A model generated the notes under the pieces. The model was not told the origin of the DNA and did not search any database. It saw nothing but the letters and a program-made list of their open reading frames with translations. A stretch of 64,000 nucleotides of DNA from Oasisia sp. SBJ-2009. Taxonomy: Eukaryota; Annelida; Polychaeta; Sabellida; Siboglinidae. The position numbers were made by a program, and so were the translations under genes. The stretch lies in the NCBI GenBank assembly GCA_964017155.1, contig OZ024856.1, positions 8,197,811 to 8,261,810 on the forward strand, given 5' to 3'. Each line of letters starts with the position of its first letter. Within the stretch, counting starts at the first letter, position 1. Positions 39,181 to 52,586 of the stretch are shown piece by piece.

Positions 39181-40727
39181 GTGATTTTCGAAATTTCGAT
39201 AAACACCCCAAAGTGGGCTTGCGCCAATATAAGGGTATTTTCTCTTCTGAAAAATACAACGTACAAATACAGTTCGTTAGTTTTATGGATCGTCATCGGT
39301 TCCCGAACTAGAAATCGACTACAACTTGTCGAGCTTCCAAAATGGTGCCTATATTTCGGAAATTACGCTAATCACCCTCAAAGTGCGCTTACGCCAAAGC
39401 AAAGTTATTTTCACATCTGAAACCTACAATGTACCACTAATCTTCGTGACATGTGTGGATTCGCATGATTCCCAGAACGAAGAGTCAAGTACAAGTGGGC
39501 GTGCTTCGATACTCGTACCTATTTTTTCGGAAATTACTGTAAACTCGCTTAAATGCGTTCGCGCCAAAATAACGGTATTGTCTCATCGGAAAACTACAAC
39601 GTAGTACCACTATAATTATATACTTTTTTTTGGATTTGCATAGGCCAGACAACAAGGAATAAAGTACAAGTGGTTGAATTTCGATACTAATAGATAGTGG
39701 CTTTGGAAATTGCGAGAAACACCCCAAAATGCGCTTACGCCAATATAAGGGTATTTTCTCTTCTGAAAAATACAACGTACAAATACAGTTCGTTAGTTTT
39801 ATGGATCGTCATCGGTTCCCGAACTAGAAATCGACTACAACTTGTCGAGCTTCCAAAATGGTGCCTATATTTCGGAAATTACGCTAATCACCCTCAAAGT
39901 GCGCTTACGCCAATGCAAAATTATTTTCACATCTGAAACCTACAATGTACCACTACTCTTCGTGACATGTGTGGATTCGCATGATTCCAAGAACGAAGAG
40001 TCAAGTACAAGTGGGCGTGCTTCGATACTCGTACCTATTTTTTCCGAAATTACTGTAAACTCGCTTAAATGCGTTCGCGCCAAAATAACGGTATTGTCTC
40101 ATCGGAAAACTACAATGTAGTACCACTATAATTATATAGTTTTTTTTGGATTTGCATAGGCCAGACAACAAGGAATAAAGTACAAGTGGTTGAATTTCGA
40201 TACTAATAGATAGTGGCTTTGGAAATTGCGAGAAACACCCCAAAATGCGCTTACGCCAATATAAGGGTATTTTCTCTTCTGAAAAATACAACGTACAAAT
40301 ACAGTTCGTTAGTTTTATGGATCGTCATCGGTTCCCGGACTAGAAATCAACTACAACTTGTCGAGCTTCCAAAATGGTGCCTATATTTCGGAAATTACGC
40401 TAATCACCCTCAAAGTGCGCTTACGCCAATGCAAAATTATTTTCACATCTGAAACCTACAATGTACCACTACTATTCGTGACATTTGTGGATTCGCATGG
40501 TTCCCAGGGCGAAGAGTCAAGTACAAGTGGTCCTGCTTCGATACGCGTACCTATTTTTTTGGAAATTACGTTAAACTCCCTTAAATGCGTTCGCGCCAAA
40601 TTAACGGTATTATCTCATCGGAAAACTACATCGTAGTACGACTATATTAAGATACTTTTTTTGGATTTGTATAGTCCAGACAACGAGGAATAAAGTGCAC
40701 GGGGTTGAATTTCGATACTAATAGATA
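39181..40727 (+). repeat. E-F-D triplet, copy 1 (units 77-79)
   Basis: Unit starts 39181, 39697 and 40213. E (F-a-T) is followed directly by F (unit 78), a G-start unit with a C-type a body and aaaattattttc. Two a bodies are thus adjacent. Unit 78 is a mosaic of D-like subunits 1-2 and a C-like body; it is one of only four lineage-breaking units in the right 37 kb. Confidence 0.92.
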
Positions 40728-42787
40728 GTGATTTTCGAAATTTCGATAAACACCCCAAAGTGCGCTTCCGCCAATATAAGGGTATTTTCTCTTCTGAAAA
40801 ATACAACGTACAAATACAGTTCGTTAGTTTTATGGATCGTCATCGGTTCCCGAACTTGAAATCGACTACAACTTGTCGAGCTTCCAAAATGGTGCCTATA
40901 TTTCGGAAATTACGCTAATCACCCTCAAAGTGCGCTTACGCCAATGCAAAGTTATTTTCACATCTGAAACCTACAATGTACCACTACTCTTCGTGACATG
41001 TGTGGATTCGCATGATTCCCAGAACGAAGAGTCAAGTACAAGTGGGCGTGCTTCGATACTCGTACCTATTTTTTCGGAAATTACTGTAAACTCGCTTAAA
41101 TGCGTTCGCGCCAAAATAACGGTATTGTCTCATCGGAAAACTACAATGTAGTACCACTATAATTATATATTTTTTTTGATTTGCATAGGCCAGACAACAA
41201 GGAATAAAGTACAAGTGGTTGAATTTCGATACTAATAGATAGTGGCTTTGGAAATTGCGAGAAACACCCCAAAATGCGCTTACGCCAATATAAGGGTATT
41301 TTCTCTTCTGAAAAATACAACTTACCAATACAGTTCGTTAGTTTTATGGATCGTCATCGGTTCCCGGACTAGAAATCAATTACAGCTTGTCGAGCTTCCA
41401 AAATGGTGCCTATATTTCGGAAATTACGCTAATCACCCTCAAAGTTCGCTTACGCCAATGCAAAGTTATTTTCACATCTGAAACCTACAATGTTCCACTA
41501 CTATTCGTGACCTTTGTGGATTCGCGTGGTTCCCAGGGCGAAGAGTCATGTACAAGTGGTCGTGCTTCGATACGCGTACCTATTTTTTCGGAAATTACGT
41601 TAAACTCCCTTAAATGCGTTCGCGCCAAATTAACGGTATTATCTCATCGGAAAACTACATCGTAGTACGACTATATTAAGATACTTTTTTTGGATTTGTA
41701 TAGTCCAGGCAACGAGGAATAAAGTGCACGGGGTTGAATTTCGATACTAATAGATAGTGATTTTCGAAATTTCGATAAACACCCCAAAGTGCGCTTGCGC
41801 CAATATAAGGGTATTTTCTCTTCTGAAAAATACAACGTACAAATACAGTTCGTTAGTTTTATGGATCGTCATCGGTTCCCGAACTAGAAATCGACTACAA
41901 CTTGTCGAGCTTCCAAAATGGTGCCTATATTTCGGAAATTACGCTAATCACCCTCAAAGTGCGCTTACGCCAATGCAAAGTTATTTTCACATCTGAAACC
42001 TACAATGTACCACTACTCTTCGTGACATGTGTGGATTCGCATGATTCCAAGAACGAAGAGTCAAGTACAAGTGGGCGTGCTTCGATACTCGTACCTATTT
42101 TTTCCGAAATTACTGTAAACTCGCTTAAATGCGTTCGCGCCAAAATAACGGTATTGTCTCATCGGAAAACTACAATGTAGTACCACTATAATTATATAGT
42201 TTTTTTTGGATTTGCATAGGCCAGACAACAAGGAATAAAGTACAAGTGGTTGAATTTCGATACTAATAGATATTGGCTTTGGAAATTGCGAGAAACACCC
42301 CAAAATGCGCTTACGCCAATATAAGGGTATTTTCTCTTCTGAAAAATACAACGTACAAATACAGTTCGTTAGTTTTATGGATCGTCATCGGTTCCCGGAC
42401 TAGAAATCAACTACAACTTGTCGAGCTTCCAAAATGGTGCCTATATTTCGGAAATTACGCTAATCACCCTCAAAGTGCGCTTACGCCAATGCAAAATTAT
42501 TTTCACATCTGAAACCTACAATGTACCACTACTATTCGTGACATTTGTGGATTCGCATGGTTCCCAGGGCGAAGAGTCAAGTACAAGTGGTCCTGCTTCG
42601 ATACGCGTACCTATTTTTTTGGAAATTACGTTAAACTCCCTTAAATGCGTTCGCGCCAAATTAACGGTATTATCTCATCGGAAAACTACATCGTAGTACG
42701 ACTATATTAAGATACTTTTTTTGGATTTGTATAGTCCAGACAACGAGGAATAAAGTGCACGGGGTTGAATTTCGATACTAATAGATA
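40728..42787 (+). repeat. A-B-C-D tetramer 3 (2,060 bp)
   Basis: Unit starts 40728, 41242, 41757 and 42273. Its A unit has acaacttgtcg and a shortened tail T-tract, making it 514 bp; the same is true of the tetramer at 54,134. The D unit here is preceded by gatattggc, a private change near 42,270. Confidence 0.93.
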
Positions 42788-43303
42788 GTGATTTTCGAAA
42801 TTTCGATAAACACCCCAAAGTGCGCTTCCGCCAATATAAGGGTATTTTCTCTTCTGAAAAATACAACGTACAAATACAGTTCGTTAGTTTTATGGATCGT
42901 CATCGGTTCCCGAACTTGAAATCGACTACAACTTGTCGAGCTTCCAAAATGGTGCCTATATTTCGGAAATTACGCTAATCACCCTCAAAGTGCGCTTACG
43001 CCAATGCAAAGTTATTTTCACATCTGAAACCTACAATGTACCACTACTCTTCGTGACATGTGTGGATTCGCATGATTCCCAGAACGAAGAGTCAAGTACA
43101 AGTGGGCGTGCTTCGATACTCGTACCTATTTTTTCGGAAATTACTGTAAACTCGCTTAAATGCGTTCGCGCCAAAATAACGGTATTGTCTCATCGGAAAA
43201 CTACAACGTAGTACCACTATAATTAGACACTTTTTTTTGGATTTGCACAGGCCAGACAACGAGGAATAAAGTACAAGTGGTTGAATTTCGATACTAATAG
43301 ATA
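42788..43303 (+). repeat. Unit 84: chimeric A unit at the duplication junction
   Basis: The left part is A class (gcgcttccgcc, gaacttgaaatc). The right part has the T tail and gacactttttttt, which belong to the V-start unit 56 at 28,351. The switch lies between 43,061 and 43,206. This is the junction of the 28-unit tandem duplication. Confidence 0.9.
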
Positions 43304-46300
43304 GTGGCTTTGGAAATTGCGAGAAACACCCCAAAATGCGCTTACGCCAATATAAGGGTATTTTCTCTTCTGAAAAATACAACTTACCAATACAGTTCGT
43401 TAGTTTTATGGATCGTCATCGGTTCCCGGACTAGAAATCAATTACAGCTTGTCGAGCTTCCAAAATGGTGCCTATATTTCGGAAATTACGCTAATCACCC
43501 TCAAAGTTCGCTTACGCCAATGCAAAGTTATTTTCACATCTGAAACCTACAATGTTCCACTACTATTCGTGACCTTTGTGGATTCGCGTGGTTCCCAGGG
43601 CGAAGAGTCATGTACAAGTGGTCGTGCTTCGATACGCGTACCTATTTTTTCGGAAATTACGTTAAACTCCCTTAAATGCGTTCGCGCCAAATTAACGGTA
43701 TTATCTGATCGGAAAACTACATCGTAGTACGACTATATTAAGATACTTTTTTTGGATTTGTATAGTCCAGGCAACGAGGAATAAAGTGCACGGTGTTGAA
43801 TTTCGATACTAATAGATAGTGATTTTCGAAATTTCGATAAACACCCCAAAGTGCGCTTGCGCCAATATAAGGGTATTTTCTCTTCTGAAAAATACAACGT
43901 ACAAATACAGTTCGTTAGTTTTATGGATCGTCATCGGTTCCCGAACTAGAAATCGACTACAACTTGTCGAGCTTCCAAAATGGTGCCTATATTTCGGAAA
44001 TTACGCTAATCACCCTCAAAGTGCGCTTACGCCAATGCAAAGTTATTTTCACATCTGAAACCTACAATGTACCACTACTCTTCGTGACATGTGTGGATTC
44101 GCATGATTCCCAGAACGAAGAGTCAAGTACAAGTGGGCGTGCTTCGATACTCGTACCTATTTTTTCCGAAATTACTGTAAACTCGCTTAAATGCGTTCGC
44201 GCCAAAACAACGGTATTGTCTCATCGGAAAACTACAACGTAGTACCACTATAATTAGATACTTTTTTTTTGGATTTGCGCAGGCCAGACAACGAGGAATA
44301 AAGTACAAGTGGTTGAATTTCGATACTAATAGATAGGGGCTTTGGAAATTTCGATAAACACCCCAAAGTGCGCTTGCGCAATATAAGGGTATTTTCTCTT
44401 CTGAAAAATACAACGTACAAATACAGTTCGTTAGTTTTATGGATCGTCATCGGTTCCCGAACTAGAAATCGACTACAACTTGTCGAGCTTCCAAAATGGT
44501 GCCTATATTTCGGAAATTACGCTAATCACCCTCAAAGTGCGCTTACGCCAAAGCAAAGTTATTTTCACATCTGAAACCTACAATGTACCACTAATCTTCG
44601 TGACATGTGTGGATTCGCATGATTCCCAGAACGAAGAGTCAAGTACAAGTGGGCGTGCTTCGATACTCGTACCTATTTTTTCCGAAATTACTGTAAACTC
44701 GCTTAAATGCGTTCGCGCCAAAATAACGGTATTGTCTCATCGGAAAACTACAACGTAGTACCACTATAATTATATACTTTTTTTTGGATTTGCATAGGCC
44801 AGACAACAAGGAATAAAGTACAAGTGGTTGAATTTCGATACTAATAGATAGTGGCTTTGGAAATTGCGAGAAACACCCCAAAATGCGCTTACGCCAATAT
44901 AAGGGTATTTTCTCTTCTGAAAAATACAATGTACAAATACAGTTCGTTAGTTTTATGGATCGTCATCGGTTCCCGGACTAGAAATCAACTACAACTTGTC
45001 GAGCTTCCAAAATGGTGCCTATATTTCGGAAATTACGCTAATCACCCTCAAAGTGCGCTTACGCCAATGCAAAGTAATTTTCACATCTGAAACCTACAAT
45101 GTTCCACTACTATTCGTGACATTTGTGGATTCGCATGGTTCCCAGGGCGAAGAGTCAAGTACAAGTGGTCCTGCTTCGATACGCGTACCTATTTTTTCGG
45201 AAATTACGTTAAACTCCCTTAAATGCGTTCGCGCCAAATTAACGGTATTATCTCATCGGATAACTACATCGTAGTACGACTATATTAAGATACTTTTTTT
45301 GGATTTGTATAGTCCAGGCAACGAGGAATAAAGTGCACGGGGTTGAATTTCGATACTAATAGATAGTGATTTTCGAAATTTCGATAAACACCCCAAAGTG
45401 CGCTTGCGCCAATATAAGGGTATTTTCTCTTCTGAAAAATACAACGTACAAATACAGTTCGTTAGTTTTATGGATCGTCATCGGTTCCCGAACTAGAAAT
45501 CGACTACAACTTGTCGAGCTTCCAAAATGGTGCCTATATTTCGGAAATTACGCTAATCAGCCTCAAAGTGCGCTTACGCCAATGCAAAGTTATTTTCACA
45601 TCTGAAACCTACAATGTACCACTACTCTTCGTGACATGTGTGGATTCGCATGATTCCCATAACGAAGAGTCAAGTACAAGTGGGCGTGCTTCGATACTCG
45701 TACCTATTTTTTCGGAAATTACTGTAAACTCGCTTAAATGCGTTCGCGCCAAAACAACGGTATTGTCTCATCGGAAAACTACAACGTAGTACCACTATAA
45801 TTAGATACTTTTTTTTGGATTTGCACAGGCCAGACAACGAGGAATAAAGTACAAGTGGTTGAATTTCGATACTAATAGATAGTGGCTTTGGAAATTGCGA
45901 GAAACACCCCAAAATGCGCTTACGCCAATATAAGGGTATTTTCTCTTCTGAAAAATACAACTTACCAATACAGTTCGTTAGTTTTATGGATCGTCATCGG
46001 TTCCCGGACTAGAAATCAATTACAGCTTGTCGAGCTTCCAAAATGGTGCCTATATTTCGGAAATTACGCTAATCACCCTCAAAGTTCGCTTACGCCAATG
46101 CAAAGTTATTTTCACATCTGAAACCTACAATGTTCCACTACTATTCGTGACCTTTGTGGATTCGCGTGGTTCCCAGGGCGAAGAGTCATGTACAAGTGGT
46201 CGTGCTTCGATACGCGTACCTATTTTTTCGGAAATTACGTTAAACTCCCTTAAATGCGTTCGCGCCAAATTAACGGTATTATCTCATCGGAAAACTACAT

Positions 46301-46912
46301 CGTAGTACGACTATATTAAGATACTTTTTTTGGATTTGTATAGTCCAGGCAACGAGGAATAAAGTGCACGGGGTTGAATTTCGATACTAATAGATAGTGA
46401 TTTTCGAAATTTCGATAAACACCCCAAAGTGCGCTTGCGCCAATATAAGGGTATTTTCTCTTCTGAAAAATACAACGTACAAATACAGTTCGTTAGTTTT
46501 ATGGATCGTCATCGGTTCCCGAACTAGAAATCGACTACAACTTGTCGAGCTTCCAAAATGGTGCCTATATTTCGGAAATTACGCTAATCACCCTCAAAGT
46601 GCGCTTACGCCAATGCAAAGTTATTTTCACATCTGAAACCTACAATGTACCACTACTCTTCGTGACATGTGTGGATTCGCATGATTCCAAGAACGAAGAG
46701 TCAAGTACAAGTGGGCGTGCTTCGATACTCGTACCTATTTTTTCGGAAATTACTGTAAACTCGCTTAAATGCGTTCGCGCCAAAATAACGGTATTGTCTC
46801 ATCGGAAAACTACAATGTAGTACCACTATAATTATATACTTTTTTTTTGATTTGCATAGGCCAGACAACAAGGAATAAAGTACAAGTGGTTGAATTTCGA
46901 TACTAATAGATA
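43304..46912 (+). repeat. Units 85-91: seven-unit sub-block, copy 2
   Basis: Unit starts 43304, 43819, 44336, 44851, 45366, 45882 and 46397. It matches 28,867-32,475 at offset 14,437 bp, including the ggggctttggaaatttcgat mosaic start and the one-base loss in unit 87. Both copies share cacggtgttg and ctgatcgg. Differences: acaatgtacaa at about 44,929, and the last unit (91), which is a C/A chimera. Confidence 0.92.
46689..46745 (+). other. Junction of a two-unit (1,031-bp) deletion in copy 2
   Basis: Left of this interval unit 91 is class C (ccaagaacgaag). Right of it the unit has A-class features (ttcggaaatt, M tail, nine-T tract followed by gatttgc). The D and A units found between C and H in copy 1 are missing. 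The join is in register with the repeat, as expected for unequal homologous exchange between a C and an A body. Confidence 0.85.
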
Positions 46913-48462
46913 GTGGCTTTGGAAATTGCGAGAAACACCCCAAAATGCGCTTACGCCAATATAAGGGTATTTTCTCTTCTGAAAAAAAAATACAACGTAC
47001 AAATACAGTTCGTTAGTTTTATGGATCGTCATCGGTTCCCGGACTACAAATCAACTACAATTTGTCGAGCTTCCAAAACGGTGCCTATATTTCGGAAATT
47101 ACGCTAATCACCCTCAAAGTGCGCTTACGCCAATGCAAAGTAATTTTCACATCTGACACCTACAATGTACCACTACTATTCGTGACATTTGTGGATTCGC
47201 ATGGTTCCCAGGGCGAAGAGTCATGTACAAGTGGTTGTGCTTCGATACGCGTACCTATTTTTTTGGAAATTACGTTAAACTCCCTTAAATGCGTTCGCGC
47301 CAAATTAACGGTATTATCTCATCGGAAAACTACATCGTAGTACGACTATATTAAGATACTTTTTTTGGATTTGTATAGTCCAGACAACGAGGAATAAAGT
47401 GCACGGGGTTGAATTTCGATACTAATAGATAGTGATTTTCGAAATTTCGATAAACACCCCAAAGTGGGCTTGCGCCAATATAAGGGTATTTTCTCTTCTG
47501 AAAAATACAACGTACAAATACAGTTCGTTAGTTTTATGGATCGTCATCGGTTCCCGAACTAGAAATCGACTACAACTTGTCGAGCTTCCAAAATGGTGCC
47601 TATATTTCGGAAATTACGCTAATCACCCTCAAAGTGCGCTTACGCCAAAGCAAAGTTATTTTCACATCTGAAACCTACAATGTACCACTAATCTTCGTGA
47701 CATGTGTGGATTCGCATGATTCCCAGAACGAAGAGTCAAGTACAAGTGGGCGTGCTTCGATACTCGTACCTATTTTTTCCGAAATTACTGTAAACTCGCT
47801 TAAATGCGTTCGCGCCAAAATAACGGTATTGTCTCATCGGAAAACTACAATGTAGTACCACTATAATTATATAGTTTTTTTTGGATTTGCATAGGCCAGA
47901 CAACAAGGAATAAAGTACAAGTGGTTGAATTTCGATACTAATAGATAGTGGCTTTGGAAATTGCGAGAAACACCCCAAAATGCGCTTACGCCAATATAAG
48001 GGTATTTTCTCTTCTGAAAAATACAACGTACAAATACAGTTCGTTAGTTTTATGGATCGTCATCGGTTCCCGGACTAGAAATCAACTACAACTTGTCGAG
48101 CTTCCAAAATGGTGCCTATATTTCGGAAATTACGCTAATCACCCTCAAAGTGCGCTTACGCCAATGCAAAGTAATTTTCACATCTGAAACCTACAATGTT
48201 CCACTACTATTCGTGACATTTGTGGATTCGCATGGTTCCCAGGGCGAAGAGTCAAGTACAAGTGGTCCTGCTTCGATACGCGTACCTATTTTTTTGGAAA
48301 TTACGTTAAACTCCCTTAAATGCGTTCGCGCCAAATTAACGGTATTATCTCATCGGAAAACTACATCGTAGTACGACTATATTAAGATACTTTTTTTGGA
48401 TTTGTATAGTCCAGACAACGAGGAATAAAGTGCACGGGGTTGAATTTCGATACTAATAGATA
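46913..48462 (+). repeat. H-E-I triplet, copy 2 (units 92-94)
   Basis: Unit starts 46913, 47432 and 47948. It carries the A9 run, ggactacaaatc and caaaacggtgcc of the H class. One private change, acaatttgtcg, near 47,056. Offset from copy 1 is 13,406 bp. Confidence 0.93.
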
Positions 48463-50524
48463 GTGATTTTCGAAATTTCGATAAACACCCCAAAGTGCGC
48501 TTCCGCCAATATAAGGGTATTTTCTCTTCTGAAAAATACAACGTACAAATACAGTTCGTTAGTTTTATGGATCGTCATCGGTTCCCGAACTTGAAATCGA
48601 CTACAAATTGTCGAGCTTCCAAAATGGTGCCTATATTTCGGAAATTACGCTAATCACCCTCAAAGTGCGCTTACGCCAATGCAAAGTTATTTTCACATCT
48701 GAAACCTACAATGTACCACTACTCTTCGTGACATGTGTGGATTCGCATGATTCCCAGAACGAAGAGTCAAGTACAAGTGGGCGTGCTTCGATACTCGTAC
48801 CTATTTTTTCGGAAATTACTGTAAACTCGCTTAAATGCGTTCGCGCCAAAATAACGGTATTGTCTCATCGGAAAACTACAATGTAGTACCACTATAATTA
48901 TATACTTTTTTTTTGATTTGCATAGGCCAGACAACAAGGAATAAAGTACAAGTGGTTGAATTTCGATACTAATAGATAGTGGCTTTGGAAATTGCGAGAA
49001 ACACCCCAAAATGCGCTTACGCCAATATAAGGGTATTTTCTCTTCTGAAAAATACAACTTACCAATACAGTTCGTTAGTTTTATGGATCGTCATCGGTTC
49101 CCGGACTAGAAATCAATTACAGCTTGTCGAGCTTCCAAAATGGTGCCTATATTTCGGAAATTACGCTAATCACCCTCAAAGTTCGCTTACGCCAATGCAA
49201 AGTTATTTTCACATCTGAAACCTACAATGTTCCACTACTATTCGTGACCTTTGTGGATTCGCGTGGTTCCCAGGGCGAAGAGTCATGTACAAGTGGTCGT
49301 GCTTCGATACGCGTACCTATTTTTTCGGAAATTACGTTAAACTCCCTTAAATGCGTTCGCGCCAAATTAACGGTATTATCTCATCGGAAAACTACATCGT
49401 AGTACGACTATATTAAGATACTTTTTTTGGATTTGTATAGTCCAGGCAACGAGGAATAAAGTGCACGGGGTTGAATTTCGATACTAATAGATAGTGATTT
49501 TCGAAATTTCGATAAACACCCCAAAGTGCGCTTGCGCCAATATAAGGGTATTTTCTCTTCTGAAAAATACAACGTACAAATACAGTTCGTTAGTTTTATG
49601 GATCGTCATCGGTTCCCGAACTAGAAATCGACTACAACTTGTCGAGCTTCCAAAATGGTGCCTATATTTCGGAAATTACGCTAATCACCCTCAAAGTGCG
49701 CTTACGCCAATGCAAAGTTATTTTCACATCTGAAACCTACAATGTACCACTACTCTTCGTGACATGTGTGGATTCGCATGATTCCAAGAACGAAGAGTCA
49801 AGTACAAGTGGGCGTGCTTCGATACTCGTACCTATTTTTTCCGAAATTACTGTAAACTCGCTTAAATGCGTTCGCGCCAAAATAACGGTATTGTCTCATC
49901 GGAAAACTACAATGTAGTACCACTATAATTATATAGTTTTTTTTGGATTTGCATAGGCCAGACAACAAGGAATAAAGTACAAGTGGTTGAATTTCGATAC
50001 TAATAGATAGTGGCTTTGGAAATTGCGAGAAACACCCCAAAATGCGCTTACGCCAATATAAGGGTATTTTCTCTTCTGAAAAATACAACGTACAAATACA
50101 GTTCGTTAGTTTTATGGATCGTCATCGGTTCCCGGACTAGAAATCAACTACAACTTGTCGAGCTTCCAAAATGGTGCCTATATTTCGGAAATTACGCTAA
50201 TCACCCTCAAAGTGCGCTTACGCCAATGCAAAATTATTTTCACATCTGAAACCTACAATGTACCACTACTATTCGTGACATTTGTGGATTCGCATGGTTC
50301 CCAGGGCGAAGAGTCAAGTACAAGTGGTCCTGCTTCGATACGCGTACCTATTTTTTTGGAAATTACGTTAAACTCCCTTAAATGCGTTCGCGCCAAATTA
50401 ACGGTATTATCTCATCGGAAAACTACATCGTAGTACGACTATATTAAGATACTTTTTTTGGATTTGTATAGTCCAGACAACGAGGAATAAAGTGCACGGG
50501 GTTGAATTTCGATACTAATAGATA
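48463..50524 (+). repeat. A-B-C-D tetramer 4 (2,062 bp)
   Basis: Unit starts 48463, 48979, 49494 and 50010. It is the partner of tetramer 1 at offset 13,406 bp, with the acaaattgtcg variant in its A unit; I saw no difference between the two by eye. Confidence 0.94.
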
Positions 50525-52586
50525 GTGATTTTCGAAATTTCGATAAACACCCCAAAGTGCGCTTCCGCCAATATAAGGGTATTTTCTCTTCTGAAAAATA
50601 CAACGTACAAATACAGTTCGTTAGTTTTATGGATCGTCATCGGTTCCCGAACTTGAAATCGACTACAAATTGTCGAGCTTCCAAAATGGTGCCTATATTT
50701 CGGAAATTACGCTAATCACCCTCAAAGTGCGCTTACGCCAATGCAAAGTTATTTTCACATCTGAAACCTACAATGTACCACTACTCTTCGTGACATGTGT
50801 GGATTCGCATGATTCCCAGAACGAAGAGTCAAGTACAAGTGGGCGTGCTTCGATACTCGTACCTATTTTTTCGGAAATTACTGTAAACTCGCTTAAATGC
50901 GTTCGCGCCAAAATAACGGTATTGTCTCATCGGAAAACTACAATGTAGTACCACTATAATTATATACTTTTTTTTTGATTTGCATAGGCCAGACAACAAG
51001 GAATAAAGTACAAGTGGTTGAATTTCGATACTAATAGATAGTGGCTTTGGAAATTGCGAGAAACACCCCAAAATGCGCTTACGCCAATATAAGGGTATTT
51101 TCTCTTCTGAAAAATACAACTTACCAATACAGTTCGTTAGTTTTATGGATCGTCATCGGTTCCCGGACTAGAAATCAATTACAGCTTGTCGAGCTTCCAA
51201 AATGGTGCCTATATTTCGGAAATTACGCTAATCACCCTCAAAGTTCGCTTACGCCAATGCAAAGTTATTTTCACATCTGAAACCTACAATGTTCCACTAC
51301 TATTCGTGACCTTTGTGGATTCGCGTGGTTCCCAGGGCGAAGAGTCATGTACAAGTGGTCGTGCTTCGATACGCGTACCTATTTTTTCGGAAATTACGTT
51401 AAACTCCCTTAAATGCGTTCGCGCCAAATTAACGGTATTATCTCATCGGAAAACTACATCGTAGTACGACTATATTAAGATACTTTTTTTGGATTTGTAT
51501 AGTCCAGGCAACGAGGAATAAAGTGCACGGGGTTGAATTTCGATACTAATAGATAGTGATTTTCGAAATTTCGATAAACACCCCAAAGTGCGCTTGCGCC
51601 AATATAAGGGTATTTTCTCTTCTGAAAAATACAACGTACAAATACAGTTCGTTAGTTTTATGGATCGTCATCGGTTCCCGAACTAGAAATCGACTACAAC
51701 TTGTCGAGCTTCCAAAATGGTGCCTATATTTCGGAAATTACGCTAATCACCCTCAAAGTGCGCTTACGCCAATGCAAAGTTATTTTCACATCTGAAACCT
51801 ACAATGTACCACTACTCTTCGTGACATGTGTGGATTCGCATGATTCCAAGAACGAAGAGTCAAGTACAAGTGGGCGTGCTTCGATACTCGTACCTATTTT
51901 TTCCGAAATTACTGTAAACTCGCTTAAATGCGTTCGCGCCAAAATAACGGTATTGTCTCATCGGAAAACTACAATGTAGTACCACTATAATTATATAGTT
52001 TTTTTTGGATTTGCATAGGCCAGACAACAAGGAATAAAGTACAAGTGGTTGAATTTCGATACTAATAGATAGTGGCTTTGGAAATTGCGAGAAACACCCC
52101 AAAATGCGCTTACGCCAATATAAGGGTATTTTCTCTTCTGAAAAATACAACGTACAAATACAGTTCGTTAGTTTTATGGATCGTCATCGGTTCCCGGACT
52201 AGAAATCAACTACAACTTGTCGAGCTTCCAAAATGGTGCCTATATTTCGGAAATTACGCTAATCACCCTCAAAGTGCGCTTACGCCAATGCAAAATTATT
52301 TTCACATCTGAAACCTACAATGTACCACTACTATTCGTGACATTTGTGGATTCGCATGGTTCCCAGGGCGAAGAGTCATGTACAAGTGGTTGTGCTTCGA
52401 TACGCGTACCTATTTTTTTGGAAATTACGTTAAACTCCCTTAAATGCGTTCGCGCCAAATTAACGGTATTATCTCATCGGAAAACTACATCGTAGTACGA
52501 CTATATTAAGATACTTTTTTTGGATTTGTATAGTCCAGACAACGAGGAATAAAGTGCACGGGGTTGAATTTCGATACTAATAGATA
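50525..52586 (+). repeat. A-B-C-D' tetramer 5 (2,062 bp)
   Basis: Unit starts 50525, 51041, 51556 and 52072. It is the partner of tetramer 2, ending in D' with agtggttgtgctt. It lacks the private cagttccttag change of tetramer 2. Confidence 0.94.

Larger units (their letters stand above)
28624..43060 (+). repeat. 28-unit block, copy 1 (14,437 bp)
   Basis: From about 28.62 kb the sequence is repeated 14,437 bp to the right. The change-over at the start of copy 2 lies between 43,061 and 43,206, inside unit 84: left of it the unit is an A-class unit, right of it the sequence follows unit 56 (gacactttttttt and gatttgcacagg). Copy 1 contains, in order: the end of unit 56, a seven-unit block (57-63), D-A, H-E-I, A-B-C-D, A-B-C-D', E-F-D, A-B-C-D and most of A (84). 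Identity to copy 2 looks at least 99.8% outside the deletion. Confidence 0.88.
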
